DNA from: an uncultured beta proteobacterium
GTDB lineage: Bacteria; Pseudomonadota; Gammaproteobacteria; Burkholderiales; SG8-41
Assembly (NCBI GenBank): GCA_903933915.1
Contig: CAIZLW010000055.1
Coordinates: 1 to 34,027, forward strand
DNA: 34,027 bases
Direction: 5' to 3'
Part shown: positions 25,269 to 33,462 of the stretch, one piece after another
Layout: each line of letters begins with the position of its first letter
Numbering within the stretch: the stretch's first letter is position 1
Position numbers and translations under genes: made by a program
The notes under the pieces: model-generated
Seen by the model: the letters and a program-made list of their open reading frames with translations, nothing else
Databases searched by the model: none
Told to the model about the DNA's origin: nothing

Positions 25269-25297
25269 CTTGAAATCGCGCGTCATCGCCCCCAGAT
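25269..25297 (+). promoter_or_regulatory. Sigma-32 (heat-shock) promoter of htpG
   Basis: CTTGAAA at 25269-25275 is a perfect sigma-32 -35 element. After a 14-base spacer comes CCCCAGAT (25290-25297), close to the consensus CCCCATNT. The start would fall near 25304, giving a leader of about 30 bases before the htpG ATG at 25334. Gene identity and promoter type agree, since htpG is a known RpoH target. Confidence 0.85.
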
Positions 25298-25333
25298 TTT
25301 CTTCACCGTTCAGTCCAACCTTCCGGAGTCACG

Positions 25334-27241
25334 ATGTCCGAAACCACCAATAAAGAGACGCTGGGCTTCCAGGCCGAGGTCAAGCAACTGCTGCAACTGA
25401 TGATCCACTCCTTGTACAGCAACAAGGAGATTTTCCTGCGCGAGCTGGTTTCCAATGCATCGGACGCCTGCGACAAACTGCGCTTTGAGGCGCTGACCGA
25501 CAAGGCGCTGCTTGAGAGCGACGCCGAACTGAAGATTCGCATCGCGTTTGACCCGCAGGCGCGCACGGTGACTATTGCCGACAACGGTATCGGCATGTCG
25601 CGGCAGGAAGTGATTGAAAATGTCGGCACCATCGCGCGCTCGGGAACCCGTGAGTTCCTGTCCAAACTGACTGGCGACTCGGCAAAAGACGCCAACCTGA
25701 TTGGACAATTCGGCGTCGGTTTCTACTCCTCGTTTGTCGTGGCCGACCGTGTCACGCTGACCACGCGTCGCGCCGGTCTTACGCCCGAACACGGCGTGCG
25801 CTGGGAGTCCGATGGCGGTGGCGACTACACGCTGGAGATTGTCGAGAAAGCCGAGCGTGGCACCACGGTGACGCTGCATCTGCGCGAAGGCGAGGATGAG
25901 TTCGCTGACAATTCGCGTCTGCGCACGATTCTGCGAAAATATTCCGACCACATCACCCTGCCTATCGTGATGAAAGCCGAAGAGTGGGATAAGGACTCTG
26001 GAAAAACCATCACGACCGACAAGGACGAAACCGTCAATCAGGCCAGTGCACTGTGGGCGCGGCCGAAGTCTGAAGTCACCGAAGAGCAGTACACCGAGTT
26101 CTACAAACATGTGGCCCATGATTTCGAGGCACCGCTGACTTGGTCGCATAACAAGGTCGAGGGTCGCAAGGAATACACGCAACTGCTGTATATCCCCGCA
26201 CGTGCGCCGTTTGACCTGTGGGATCGCGAGCAGCGGCACGGCATCAAGCTCTATGTGCGGCGCGTGTTCATCATGGACGATGCCGAACACCTGATGCCGC
26301 ATTACCTGCGCTTCGTGCGTGGCGTCATCGACTCCAGCGACCTGCCGTTGAATGTGTCGCGAGAAATTCTTCAGGAATCGAAAGACATCGAGACCATACG
26401 TGCGGGCTCCGTGAAGCGGGTGCTGTCGATGATCGAGGATCTGGCCGAGAACCAGAAAGAGAAGTTCTCAACGTTCTGGAAGGAATTCGGCAAGGTTTTC
26501 AAGGAAGGCGTTGGCGAAGACCAGGCCAACCGCGAACGCATTGCCAAGCTGCTGCGGTTTGCGTCGACGCACAAGGACGCGATGGATGAAGAGGTTTCGC
26601 TGGCCGATTATGTCGCGCGGATGAAGCCGGAGCAGGAGAAAATTTATTACGTGACCGCAGACACGTTTGCTTCGGCCAAGGCCAGCCCGCATCTGGAGGT
26701 GTTCCGTAAAAAGGGCGTTGAGGTGCTGCTGCTGTCAGACCGCGTTGATGAATGGATGATGTCCTTTTTCACCGAATTCGAAGGCAAGCAGCTGCAGTCG
26801 GTCGCGAAAGGCGCGCTGGACTTGGGCAAGCTGGAAGACGAGGCCGAGAAAAAAGCGCAGGAACAGGCAGAAGGCGAACACAAGGATCTGGTCGAGCGCA
26901 TCAAAAAGGCGCTGGGTGAGCGGGTCAAGGATGTGCGCGTGACGCTGCGCCTCACTGAGTCGCCGGCCTGCCTGGTTGCCGATGACCACGACATGACGGC
27001 GCATCTGCAGCGCATGCTGAAGGCGGCCGGGCAGGCTGTGCCCGCAGCCCGGCCCATACTCGAAATCAACACCACGCATCCGCTGCTGCAGCGGCTGCAG
27101 GCGGTGACCGACGAGTCGCAGTTCAATGACCTTGCCGCTGTGCTGTTTGACCAGTCATTGCTGGCCGAAGGCGGTCAACTGGAGGACCCCGCGGGCTTTG
27201 TGAAGCGGCTGAACCAGCTGATGCTGGCTTTGGGTAAATAA
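25334..27241 (+). CDS. htpG: Chaperone protein HtpG (bacterial Hsp90)
   Basis: A 635-residue Hsp90. The N-terminal GHKL ATPase domain shows NASDA (41-45), DNGIGM (83-88), GTIARSGT and [11 protein letters not shown]. The middle domain includes [20 protein letters not shown] and SREILQES. The C-terminal dimerisation domain is complete, with normal family length. It is an ATP-dependent cytosolic chaperone remodelling stressed clients with DnaK. It stands alone behind a heat-shock promoter and ends 25 bases from the convergent lipoprotein gene. A ccggag Shine-Dalgarno precedes the ATG. Confidence 0.98.
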   Translation: MSETTNKETLGFQAEVKQLLQLMIHSLYSNKEIFLRELVSNASDACDKLRFEALTDKALLESDAELKIRIAFDPQARTVTIADNGIGMSRQEVIENVGTIARSGTREFLSKLTGDSAKDANLIGQFGVGFYSSFVVADRVTLTTRRAGLTPEHGVRWESDGGGDYTLEIVEKAERGTTVTLHLREGEDEFADNSRLRTILRKYSDHITLPIVMKAEEWDKDSGKTITTDKDETVNQASALWARPKSEVTEEQYTEFYKHVAHDFEAPLTWSHNKVEGRKEYTQLLYIPARAPFDLWDREQRHGIKLYVRRVFIMDDAEHLMPHYLRFVRGVIDSSDLPLNVSREILQESKDIETIRAGSVKRVLSMIEDLAENQKEKFSTFWKEFGKVFKEGVGEDQANRERIAKLLRFASTHKDAMDEEVSLADYVARMKPEQEKIYYVTADTFASAKASPHLEVFRKKGVEVLLLSDRVDEWMMSFFTEFEGKQLQSVAKGALDLGKLEDEAEKKAQEQAEGEHKDLVERIKKALGERVKDVRVTLRLTESPACLVADDHDMTAHLQRMLKAAGQAVPAARPILEINTTHPLLQRLQAVTDESQFNDLAAVLFDQSLLAEGGQLEDPAGFVKRLNQLMLALGK

Positions 27242-27266
27242 GCCGGCTTGCCGCGGACGATCCGGA

Positions 27267-27962
27267 TCAGTGCAGCGGGGTGCCGCAGCCGAGGCGGCGT
27301 TCGCCGTTGATTTCGAGTTCCACGGTGGCTGGAAAGGTTTCGTCGCTCATGGTGTCGGCGCAGGTCCGGGGCTGCAGCACTGCACGCAGCCGGTCCTTGC
27401 CGGATCGGCCTTCGTAAATCGTGGTTGCGCCGGTGGTGCCGGTTTGCGGTTTCACGTCTGTGAAGATCATTCGTGCGCTGCCGTAGCGGTCTTCGAACAG
27501 CATCCTGCTGTCCGGCCCGATTTCCAGCAGCCAGCCCGGTTCATTGCCGAGGCCGCGAAAGGCAACACCGCGGATACGTGCGTCTTCAAGCAGGGATGCA
27601 GCGCGAATTTCACTGCATGCGGTTGTTGTGCCGGGCCGGCGTTCCAGGGTTGAGCTGCCGCCTTTGTTCCAGAATGTCATTTCGGGGGTTTGATAACGCA
27701 CACCCGAGGCGGCGGGCGTTTGCGGCAACATCCGGAGATCAGCGCCAATGCGCAGTTCAATCGCGGCAGGCCGGTTGCGCGACTGGATGCGAGTGCCGTC
27801 ATCGCATTGCCAGACATGGGCCTGCAGTGCAGGCCGGATGGGTGCGTTGGCAGGCATATCGTGCGGTGTAACCTGGCATGCCGCAGTCAGCAGTGTGATG
27901 AGCATGCCGGCAATGCCTTTGCGGGTGTGACCGGAAACGGGCTGATGCATGTGCAGATTCAT
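27267..27962 (-). CDS. Predicted lipoprotein with MliC-like and COG3650-like domains
   Basis: A 231-residue protein with a lipoprotein-type signal (MLITLLTAAC, Cys29 as the lipid-attachment candidate). Residues about 50-115 resemble MliC, the membrane-bound inhibitor of C-type lysozyme (VWQCDDGT, later FWNKGGSSTLER and a closing Cys). Residues about 125-231 resemble COG3650-type domains: GNEPGW where these proteins usually have GNEPFW, CADTMSDETFPATVEL, and a final LGCG. The plausible role is envelope protection, perhaps against lysozyme. The upstream in-frame Met at residue 5 or 20 could also be the start. It is convergent with htpG, and the terminator of the upstream minus-strand gene lies before it, so it has its own transcript. 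Confidence 0.75.
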   Translation of the reverse strand: MNLHMHQPVSGHTRKGIAGMLITLLTAACQVTPHDMPANAPIRPALQAHVWQCDDGTRIQSRNRPAAIELRIGADLRMLPQTPAASGVRYQTPEMTFWNKGGSSTLERRPGTTTACSEIRAASLLEDARIRGVAFRGLGNEPGWLLEIGPDSRMLFEDRYGSARMIFTDVKPQTGTTGATTIYEGRSGKDRLRAVLQPRTCADTMSDETFPATVELEINGERRLGCGTPLH

Positions 27963-28010
27963 GCCGACAGGCTATAGCAAGCACTGCCGCGATGACAATC
28001 GGCTGCACGA

Positions 28011-28040
28011 AAAAAAGCCCGGGATGTCCGGGCTTTTGAT
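28011..28040 (-). terminator. Rho-independent terminator of the PanE-like gene
   Basis: Read on the minus strand, AAAAGCCCGG, a 5-base loop and CCGGGCTTTT make a 10-base-pair stem (28013-28037) that runs into a T tract. It lies 21 bases after the minus-strand stop at 28059. The A-rich 5' side means it could work in both directions. Confidence 0.85.
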
Positions 28041-28058
28041 GTTCTGCCAGATATTTTA

Positions 28059-29129
28059 TCAGCTGGCTTTTTTGCGGTTTTTCTCCAGCCAGCCTTCGAC
28101 CAGCGTGACCGTGTGGTCGAGTTCGGCCAGTTGCTGGCCTTTCTGGCCGGCAATGGTCTTGACCAGCAGGTCGACGCGTTCGATGTTCGGTGCGCCTGCT
28201 GCCAGCGCGCGCGCGGCGGAAGACGGGCTGCCCAACGACAGTGCAGCGTTGGCATATTTCTCGAATGGCACCATGTCTTTTTCGCTGGCGCCCAGTGAAA
28301 CACACAGTTTCACCACCCAGTTGTAGACCGCACGGGTGGCTTCAAGATCGCTGTGTACGGCATCCTTGATCGGGCGCATCGCTTCGGCTTGCACGCAACG
28401 ATAGTTGCCGGCGACCAGCATGGCCCATTTGGCGAGCGGCACAAACACCGACTCATGTACTTTGAGTTTGACCGGCAATTCGATCTTTTTGCCGTCGCCG
28501 GCATCGAAGCGGATGGCTTCGATGTCAGCTTCGAGGTTGCGCAGAATCGCGGTGTGGGCGTCGGAGTCAAAGCGCGCCGCCTTGAAGTTGGTCGGCAGCC
28601 GCACCTGCAGCACGTTTATTTTTTCTTCCGGCGGACGGAAGGCCTGCGGATCGGGGCTGCACAGTGTCAGTGTTTTCGGATCGAAACTATCCCAGACCGA
28701 GGCGTCGGTGAAGCAGTTGCGCAGACCGTCGGCATTCAGGCCGGGAATACGTTTCAGGTAGGGCAGTGGCGGCATGTTCATGATCGACATGCAGGGCACG
28801 CGAGATTTTGCGACTTTGTCGAGCAGTTCGCGTACGCCGGGCGACCGGTACTGCGGTTCCTGCATCGCCAGCGCAATCAGGTCGTAGTCCGACGGATTGA
28901 CCGAATCCGGCCCGCCGGCGGAGAGTTTTCCCGGCAGATCGCGCGAGCGGATTTCGACGAGGCCTTCGCGGCCCTTGATCGGCATGCGTACGATGGCGCC
29001 TTCGGTGTTGAACAGATCGGCTTCAGCCGGGAGGCACACCATTTTTACGGTATGTCCTGCGAGCAGCAGCTTGGTGGCCAGCAGCGAACCGTACGACGCG
29101 CCAAGGATCAGAATCTTGTAAGTGGGCAT
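28059..29129 (-). CDS. Ketopantoate reductase (PanE/ApbA)-like dehydrogenase
   Basis: A 356-residue NAD(P)-dependent dehydrogenase-like protein. The N-terminal Rossmann strand-helix is YKILILGASYGSLLATKLL, so the dinucleotide loop reads G10-A-S-Y-G14-S instead of the common GxGxxG. The helical C-terminal domain contains KWAMLVAGNYRC and SSAARALAAGAPNIERVDLL, which match the PanE pattern of a Lys/Asn helix followed by a Ser-Ser/Glu segment. An in-frame ATG three codons upstream exists (29138), but AAGGA lies at the right distance only for the ATG at 29129. The protein is longer than typical PanE (about 300 residues), and no pantothenate gene is nearby, so it may act on another 2-oxo acid. Confidence 0.78.
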   Translation of the reverse strand: MPTYKILILGASYGSLLATKLLLAGHTVKMVCLPAEADLFNTEGAIVRMPIKGREGLVEIRSRDLPGKLSAGGPDSVNPSDYDLIALAMQEPQYRSPGVRELLDKVAKSRVPCMSIMNMPPLPYLKRIPGLNADGLRNCFTDASVWDSFDPKTLTLCSPDPQAFRPPEEKINVLQVRLPTNFKAARFDSDAHTAILRNLEADIEAIRFDAGDGKKIELPVKLKVHESVFVPLAKWAMLVAGNYRCVQAEAMRPIKDAVHSDLEATRAVYNWVVKLCVSLGASEKDMVPFEKYANAALSLGSPSSAARALAAGAPNIERVDLLVKTIAGQKGQQLAELDHTVTLVEGWLEKNRKKAS

Positions 29130-29340
29130 GCGGAACATCCTTAATTGATTGTGCAGGAATTGCGTAGCGTGCGTAGGCTTCGCGTCGTTGTTATGGCCTC
29201 ACTGCACAGGCTGCGCAGTCGCAATGTTAGTCAGTAACGACGGCTGGTGCAATGAACAGGATGAGGAATCAGTGACTGCAGACAGTGATGATTTCGCAAT
29301 GCGGGTGCCGCAGTGCAGCATCACACTCGCTTCGATAGAT

Positions 29341-29976
29341 TTATGGATGGACAGGCGCAATGCGGCCGATCCACTGCAACGCGCCTTGTGTTTCGGCACG
29401 TAGCACGAAGATTTCACCCTCAGCGGGATATTCGCCAGTCAGCGCGGTGATATTGACCTGATGCGTGACCATCACCAGATTGCCTGGTCCGCTGAATGAT
29501 TGAATGCGAGCGCGGACGGCGGCGGTTTGTTGTTGCCCTTGTGCGCTGCGTTCACCAAAAAAAGAGTCGAGTGCAGGTTCGGGTGTTACCGAGCCGAAAG
29601 CGATGTTTGCAGTATCCAGGCAGCGGCACCATCGACTGGACAGCACGGTGCTGATGGGGATGCGTAGTTCGGCAATCAGCTTTCCGGTGCGTGCGGCTTG
29701 AGTTTTTCCGGTTACGGACAGGTTGCGTTGTGTCAGGCAGTCCTGCAGGGTGAATTGCGGCGGGTCGCCGATGCCGGGATTGGTGGTGGCATGGCGCATC
29801 AGCAGTACGTGTCCGCCGCCGCGCAGAACCGCCCACAGATTTTCATCCGCATGGGCAGGCTGAGCCGCAATGGTTATTGTCAGCAGCAGCAGGAGCGTGC
29901 GGCCCAGGCGCTTCAGGTATTGCGCCAGTTGAGCCGTTTGCCGCTTGAGGAAAAAACCGTTTTTGGAATCGCTCAA
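29341..29976 (-). CDS. Exported histidine phosphatase family protein
   Basis: A 211-residue protein with an N-terminal export signal (LGRTLLLLLTITIAAQPAHA, about 24-43) and a phosphoglycerate-mutase-like phosphatase fold. The phospho-accepting histidine is in LLMRHAT (R61, H62), the second phosphate-binding arginine in SSRWCR (R115), a candidate acid at E142 (FFGERS), and the second histidine in VTHQVN (H172). All four landmarks are present, so it should be active on periplasmic phosphoesters. The start is a TTG that overlaps the stop of the upstream beta-propeller gene (TTGA). No ATG or GTG is available before the signal peptide. A CTG start further in is the alternative. Confidence 0.82.
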   Translation of the reverse strand: MSDSKNGFFLKRQTAQLAQYLKRLGRTLLLLLTITIAAQPAHADENLWAVLRGGGHVLLMRHATTNPGIGDPPQFTLQDCLTQRNLSVTGKTQAARTGKLIAELRIPISTVLSSRWCRCLDTANIAFGSVTPEPALDSFFGERSAQGQQQTAAVRARIQSFSGPGNLVMVTHQVNITALTGEYPAEGEIFVLRAETQGALQWIGRIAPVHP

Positions 29977-30980
29977 TCGATGACACCGAGTTTGCCGTTA
30001 TGCGAGCCCACGTACCAGACACGGCCCAGCGCATCGACCACAAGATGGCGAACACCGTTATTGGGCGAAGGCAGGCGGATGGTTTGCATGGCATCGGTGG
30101 CGCTGTCCAGGCGTACGACGGTATCGTTCTTGAGCTCGTTGACCCAGACGGCCCCCGCGCTGTCGACGGCCACCGAGTGAGCCCCGGCGTTACCGCCGTG
30201 CAGGGGGTAGGTTTTGACGACCTTCATGGTCTGCGGGTTGACCTTGACGAGTTGGCCTTTGCCGTACAGCGTGACCCATAACATGCCGTCGGCAGATACC
30301 GCGATGCGCCTCGGCCGGCTGCCCCGGCCGAGGTCGACTTCGCTGACTTTGCCGGATCGCGGTTCCATGCGCCCGAGTTTGTTGTCAGTGCTGCGGCACC
30401 ACCAGACATTGCCCGCCCGATCCAGTGCGATGCCGCTGGCATTGCCCGAAGTTTCGTACTCGGCAATGCGGCCGGTGGCGGTGTCGAGGCTGCCCAGCTT
30501 GTCGCCTGTTTGCATCGTGAACCACAGGGTTTCGCCGTCTTCGCTGATGACCAGCGAGTGCGGACCGCCGCCCGCCGATGGCACTGAGAACTCTGCAATC
30601 ATGCCGTTGGCCGGGCGCAGCCGCGCGATGGTGCCGTTGCCATAGCCAGTTGTCCAAACGGTGCCGTTGCGATCAACCACGATGCTGGTCGGCTGGTGAG
30701 CGCGCGGCATTTCCCAGTCGCGAAAGGACTGGGTGCGCGGGTCAAAGCGGGCGACCTTATTGTCGTTGGGAACGGCAATATAGATCATGCCGTCGGGCCC
30801 TGCGGCCGCAGTGCGCCCAAACATCGGCGATGGCAATTGCCATTCGGTGATTTTCGGCGCAGAGAAGGTTAGTTCTGCCGCGCCGGCGAGATAAGTCGGC
30901 AACAGCAGGGCGAGAACCCCCAGTAGTTTCAGCAGCGTGGTTGCGCTATCGGCCCGACCAGCGCAGCGCTGCATGCGCAT
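29973..30980 (-). CDS. Exported Vgb-like beta-propeller protein (virginiamycin B lyase family)
   Basis: A 335-residue exported protein built from repeats of the form PxxIAVDxxGxVWVTxxxxxxIxRLDPxT, giving a six- or seven-bladed propeller (for example GPDGMIYIAVPNDNKVARFD, DRNGTVWTTGYGNGTIARL and DSAGAVWVNELKNDTVVRL). This is the streptogramin lyase (Vgb)-like family; most chromosomal members have no shown lyase activity. The signal peptide is KLLGVLALLLPTYLAGAA. The frame is open to 31088, but that start would put about 35 extra residues before the signal, so the ATG at 30980 is preferred; neither has a good Shine-Dalgarno. It is coupled to the downstream phosphatase gene. Confidence 0.8.
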   Translation of the reverse strand: MRMQRCAGRADSATTLLKLLGVLALLLPTYLAGAAELTFSAPKITEWQLPSPMFGRTAAAGPDGMIYIAVPNDNKVARFDPRTQSFRDWEMPRAHQPTSIVVDRNGTVWTTGYGNGTIARLRPANGMIAEFSVPSAGGGPHSLVISEDGETLWFTMQTGDKLGSLDTATGRIAEYETSGNASGIALDRAGNVWWCRSTDNKLGRMEPRSGKVSEVDLGRGSRPRRIAVSADGMLWVTLYGKGQLVKVNPQTMKVVKTYPLHGGNAGAHSVAVDSAGAVWVNELKNDTVVRLDSATDAMQTIRLPSPNNGVRHLVVDALGRVWYVGSHNGKLGVID

Positions 30981-31115
30981 CAACGGCGCTGAGGAAATCG
31001 CGGTGAATGGGTTGGGCGTGAGCGTCACCACGTCAGCATGGTTGCTGCGTAGCATATCCGCCGGACCCGCTGTGTCTGGTGTGGTCATGCCGAAGGTCTG
31101 GTTGCTGCGCGAAGT

Positions 31116-32057
31116 TCAGACGATCCGGTTGCGCAGAGTCATCGCAGGTTTTTCGAAGGCGCATTCGACAACATCGCCGGGCTTCAGGTACAGCGCCTCG
31201 GCGTCGGCCTTGCCCACGGCAACACCGCCGGGGGCGCCAGTGGCAAACATGTCGCCTGGCTGCAGATCCAGCAGGCGCGAGAAGTGCGGGATGATGTCCC
31301 GCAGTTTCCAGATCTGATCGCTGGTGTTGACGCGCATACGTTGCACGCCATTGACGCTGCAGGTGACCCAGATGTCATAAGGGTCGGGAAATTCGTCCAT
31401 GGTTATGATGCACGGACCGAGCGGGCCGAAAGAAGGGGCGTTTTTCGACGTCCAGAAACGCGAACCGGAGGCGACCTCGCGTTTCTGCGTGTCGCGGCAG
31501 GTCAGGTCGTTGAGGATGGTGATGCCGGCAATGTAGCTGAGCGCGTCTTCGGCTTTGGCGCCATAAGCCCGTTTACCGAGCACGAACACCAGTTCCGGTT
31601 CGTAGTCGAGGCGGGATACTGTGGCCGGGCGTGGCACATCGGCACCGTGGCCGGTGAGGCAGGAGTTCAGTTTGACAAAGCCGGTGGGTTCCCCCGGCAT
31701 TTCCTTGATGAGATCGTTGCGTTTGAGTTCTTCAAGATGGGTACGGTAATTCTTGCCGACGCACAGGAATTTGTCGGCATCCGGAATCGGCGGCAGATAA
31801 CGGATGTCAGTGTCCGGCGCCAGTGTCTTTTGGTCGAGTTTCGTCGTATTTTTTGTTGCGTATTCGATTACTGCGCGGGCGCGTTTGAGTCCGGTATCAC
31901 CCAGCGCAAGCAGGCCTTTCATCGAGGCCGGAATGATCGCCATACCGTCGCCCAATACGCGCTCTCCGGCAACGAGATCAAGCATGTTGCCGTTGATCTG
32001 GGCGCCAATCCGGACGGAATTCGGGTCGGTGTTCAGGGTGTAAGTGGCCAGGCGCAT
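31116..32057 (-). CDS. Fumarylacetoacetate hydrolase family protein
   Basis: A 313-residue FAH-superfamily protein. The N-terminal domain (MRLATYTLN...) is followed by the catalytic domain beginning FLCVGKNYRTHLEEL (about 117-131). The metal-binding acids lie in YEPELVFVLGKRAYG (two Glu) and LNDLTCRDTQ (Asp), and NAPSFGPLGPCI and TGAPGGVAVG are family signatures. Such enzymes cleave C-C bonds in 2,4-dioxo acids, or act as hydratases or decarboxylases in aromatic catabolism. The exact reaction is unknown. A gagga Shine-Dalgarno lies just upstream, and an intrinsic terminator sits only 17 bases before the start codon. It lies directly downstream of a LysR gene on the same strand. Confidence 0.9.
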   Translation of the reverse strand: MRLATYTLNTDPNSVRIGAQINGNMLDLVAGERVLGDGMAIIPASMKGLLALGDTGLKRARAVIEYATKNTTKLDQKTLAPDTDIRYLPPIPDADKFLCVGKNYRTHLEELKRNDLIKEMPGEPTGFVKLNSCLTGHGADVPRPATVSRLDYEPELVFVLGKRAYGAKAEDALSYIAGITILNDLTCRDTQKREVASGSRFWTSKNAPSFGPLGPCIITMDEFPDPYDIWVTCSVNGVQRMRVNTSDQIWKLRDIIPHFSRLLDLQPGDMFATGAPGGVAVGKADAEALYLKPGDVVECAFEKPAMTLRNRIV

Positions 32058-32074
32058 TGCAGAATCCTCAGGTC

Positions 32075-32099
32075 AAAAAAATGGTGCGATGTCCGCACC
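32075..32099 (-). terminator. Rho-independent terminator between the LysR gene and the FAH gene
   Basis: On the minus strand GGTGCG (32094-32099) pairs with CGCACC (32083-32088) around a 5-base loop, followed by A and a run of seven T (32075-32081). It can end the LysR transcript. Because it ends 17 bases before the FAH start, any FAH promoter upstream of it would produce an RNA that must read through it. Confidence 0.75.
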
Positions 32100-32110
32100 G
32101 TTCGGGGTTA

Positions 32111-32123
32111 TTCCAATGTGGAA
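32111..32123. promoter_or_regulatory. Candidate LysR operator (TTCCA-N3-TGGAA palindrome)
   Basis: TTCCAATGTGGAA is a perfect 5-3-5 inverted repeat and fits the LysR-type T-N11-A rule. Flanking bases extend it imperfectly. It lies in the 156-base gap between the LysR gene and the FAH gene, just upstream of the terminator, next to a minus-strand TAAAAT that could be a -10 box (about 32130-32135). Confidence 0.45.
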
Positions 32124-32213
32124 ACAACTATTTTACGATGTAGTAAGCGCTTTCTTCCACTGCGAGCAGGAGGCTGCATCTGCAGCCGCTGTGGTGGCGC
32201 AGGCATGCCGTGG

Positions 32214-33155
32214 TTATGACAGGTGGTCAAACACCAGGGTGCGCGCGACTTTTCGTGTGAAATCCATGAAGCCCTGCGCCAGAACGGGCAGTTGCTTGCC
32301 CACCGGATAGGCGAATACCCAGCTGCGTTCCACCGGAAAACCCTCAACATCCAGCACGGCAAGCTGCTCATGGGTTACATCCAGTCCCAGTGTGTAGCGC
32401 GACATGATCGAAACCCCGAGTCCGGCGATGATGGCTTGCTTGATGGCTTCATTAGTCGATAGTTCCATGCGCACCCTCGGTTCGAGGCCATGCTCTGCAA
32501 AGATTTCGCGCGAGATCATGCGCGTGCCTGAACCCACTTCGCGTATCAGGAAGGGTTCTTCGGCGAAGCGCGAGAATGGGATGTTCTTTTCCTTCGCCAA
32601 AGGATGCTCTGAGGAGGCGTAAGGCACCATCGGGTTCGGAAGTATGACTTGCGTAACCACATCGGAGTCCCCGGGGGGGCTTGCGAATATGTAAAGATCG
32701 TCGAGGTTAGCCGCCATCCGTTCGAGCAGCGTGGCTTTGTTATGGATCTGCAGCGAGACTTCTACGCCAGGATGCAGTTTTACGAATTCGGCGAGCACCC
32801 GCGGTGCAAAGTATTTGCCGGTGGTGCTGACCGCGAGTTGCAGACGTCCGGTGGTCATTCCGCGGATATTGGCCAGTTGATCCTCAAGGTCTGCCAGCAC
32901 GGCAAAAACGTTGTTGGATGCCGCCAGCACGGCGCGCCCGGCCTCGGTAAGGTGGACGCGTTTGCCGATCTGTTCGAGCAGCGGCAACCCTACCGTTTCC
33001 GCCAGCTTTTTCATCTGCACTGAAACGGTGGGCTGCGCAATATAGAGCTCCTCGGCAGCTTTGGTATAACTGCCGAGACGGGCAATCGCTTCAAATACGC
33101 TGATCTGGGGCAGTGTCCCGTGCTTGAGGTAACGGCGAATCTTGTTTCTGGGCAT
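32214..33155 (-). CDS. LysR-family transcriptional regulator with a riboswitch leader
   Basis: A 313-residue LysR regulator. The helix-turn-helix is in YTKAAEELYIAQPTVSVQMK (about 30-49). The effector domain has the CbbR-like VGSGTRMISREIF stretch. The ATG at 33155 is chosen over the frame's upstream start at 33185 because aaagga sits six bases before it. The gene is read from a promoter at 33434-33462 through a yybP-ykoY-type aptamer (33272-33402), with about 115 bases between aptamer and start. It is not closely similar to the LysR protein at 832. Its likely target is the downstream FAH-family gene, as judged by position and the palindrome between them. Confidence 0.9.
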   Translation of the reverse strand: MPRNKIRRYLKHGTLPQISVFEAIARLGSYTKAAEELYIAQPTVSVQMKKLAETVGLPLLEQIGKRVHLTEAGRAVLAASNNVFAVLADLEDQLANIRGMTTGRLQLAVSTTGKYFAPRVLAEFVKLHPGVEVSLQIHNKATLLERMAANLDDLYIFASPPGDSDVVTQVILPNPMVPYASSEHPLAKEKNIPFSRFAEEPFLIREVGSGTRMISREIFAEHGLEPRVRMELSTNEAIKQAIIAGLGVSIMSRYTLGLDVTHEQLAVLDVEGFPVERSWVFAYPVGKQLPVLAQGFMDFTRKVARTLVFDHLS

Positions 33156-33186
33156 GTCAGTCCTTTGGTTACAGGCGATTATCAAC

Positions 33187-33217
33187 CGTTTCGCCTTGAA
33201 AATATCAATGCGAAACG
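33187..33217 (-). promoter_or_regulatory. Leader hairpin between aptamer and LysR start, possible expression platform
   Basis: CGTTTCGC and GCGAAACG (33187-33194 and 33210-33217) form a perfect 8-base-pair stem with a 15-base loop, about 31 bases before the LysR ATG. No long T run follows on the minus strand, so it looks more like a structural or anti-structure element than a terminator. Confidence 0.35.
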
Positions 33218-33271
33218 ACCTTCACCTCAAACGGACAGGCCAAGCAGGTCGAAAATAACCTCGCCCGTTCA

Positions 33272-33402
33272 GGCAAAGGTCTCGCTTGCAACGCCGTGAC
33301 TGGATGTCTGACGGATTGCCGGAAACCCCGGGAGTCGCAATGGACTCCGAATTGACGAGGCAACCGCAGCAGCTCGCGCTGCCCAAGCTACTCCCCTTTG
33401 GA
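33272..33402 (-). promoter_or_regulatory. yybP-ykoY-type (manganese) riboswitch aptamer in the LysR leader
   Basis: Read on the minus strand, the RNA has the class hallmark GGGGAGTAGC (33387-33396) immediately after CAAAGG, and GCAAGCGAGACCTTTG at the 3' end. P1 forms between CAAAGG (33395-33400) and CCTTTG (33274-33279). The metal-site loop partner CGTCAATTCGG (33347-33357) and two internal hairpins, GCAGC-GCGA-GCTGC and GGAGTC-N6-GACTCC, fill the two arms. This matches the yybP-ykoY Mn2+-sensing class as I know it. It lies downstream of a good promoter and upstream of the LysR gene on the same strand. Confidence 0.8.
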
Positions 33403-33433
33403 GGGAACCCACGGTTTCAGCGCGAGCGGGCAA

Positions 33434-33462
33434 ATTAAACCATGTCATCCTGATGTTTACAA
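33434..33462 (-). promoter_or_regulatory. Sigma-70-type promoter for the riboswitch-LysR transcript
   Basis: On the minus strand TTGTAA (33457-33462) and TTTAAT (33434-33439) are separated by exactly 17 bases. Transcription would begin near 33427, about 25 bases before the aptamer, which is the geometry expected for a riboswitch leader. Confidence 0.6.

Noticed and set aside
29149..29403. Plus-strand frame of 84 codons in the gap upstream of the PanE-like gene
   Set aside because: No Shine-Dalgarno, signal peptide or recognisable domain, and it runs into the 3' end of the phosphatase gene on the other strand.
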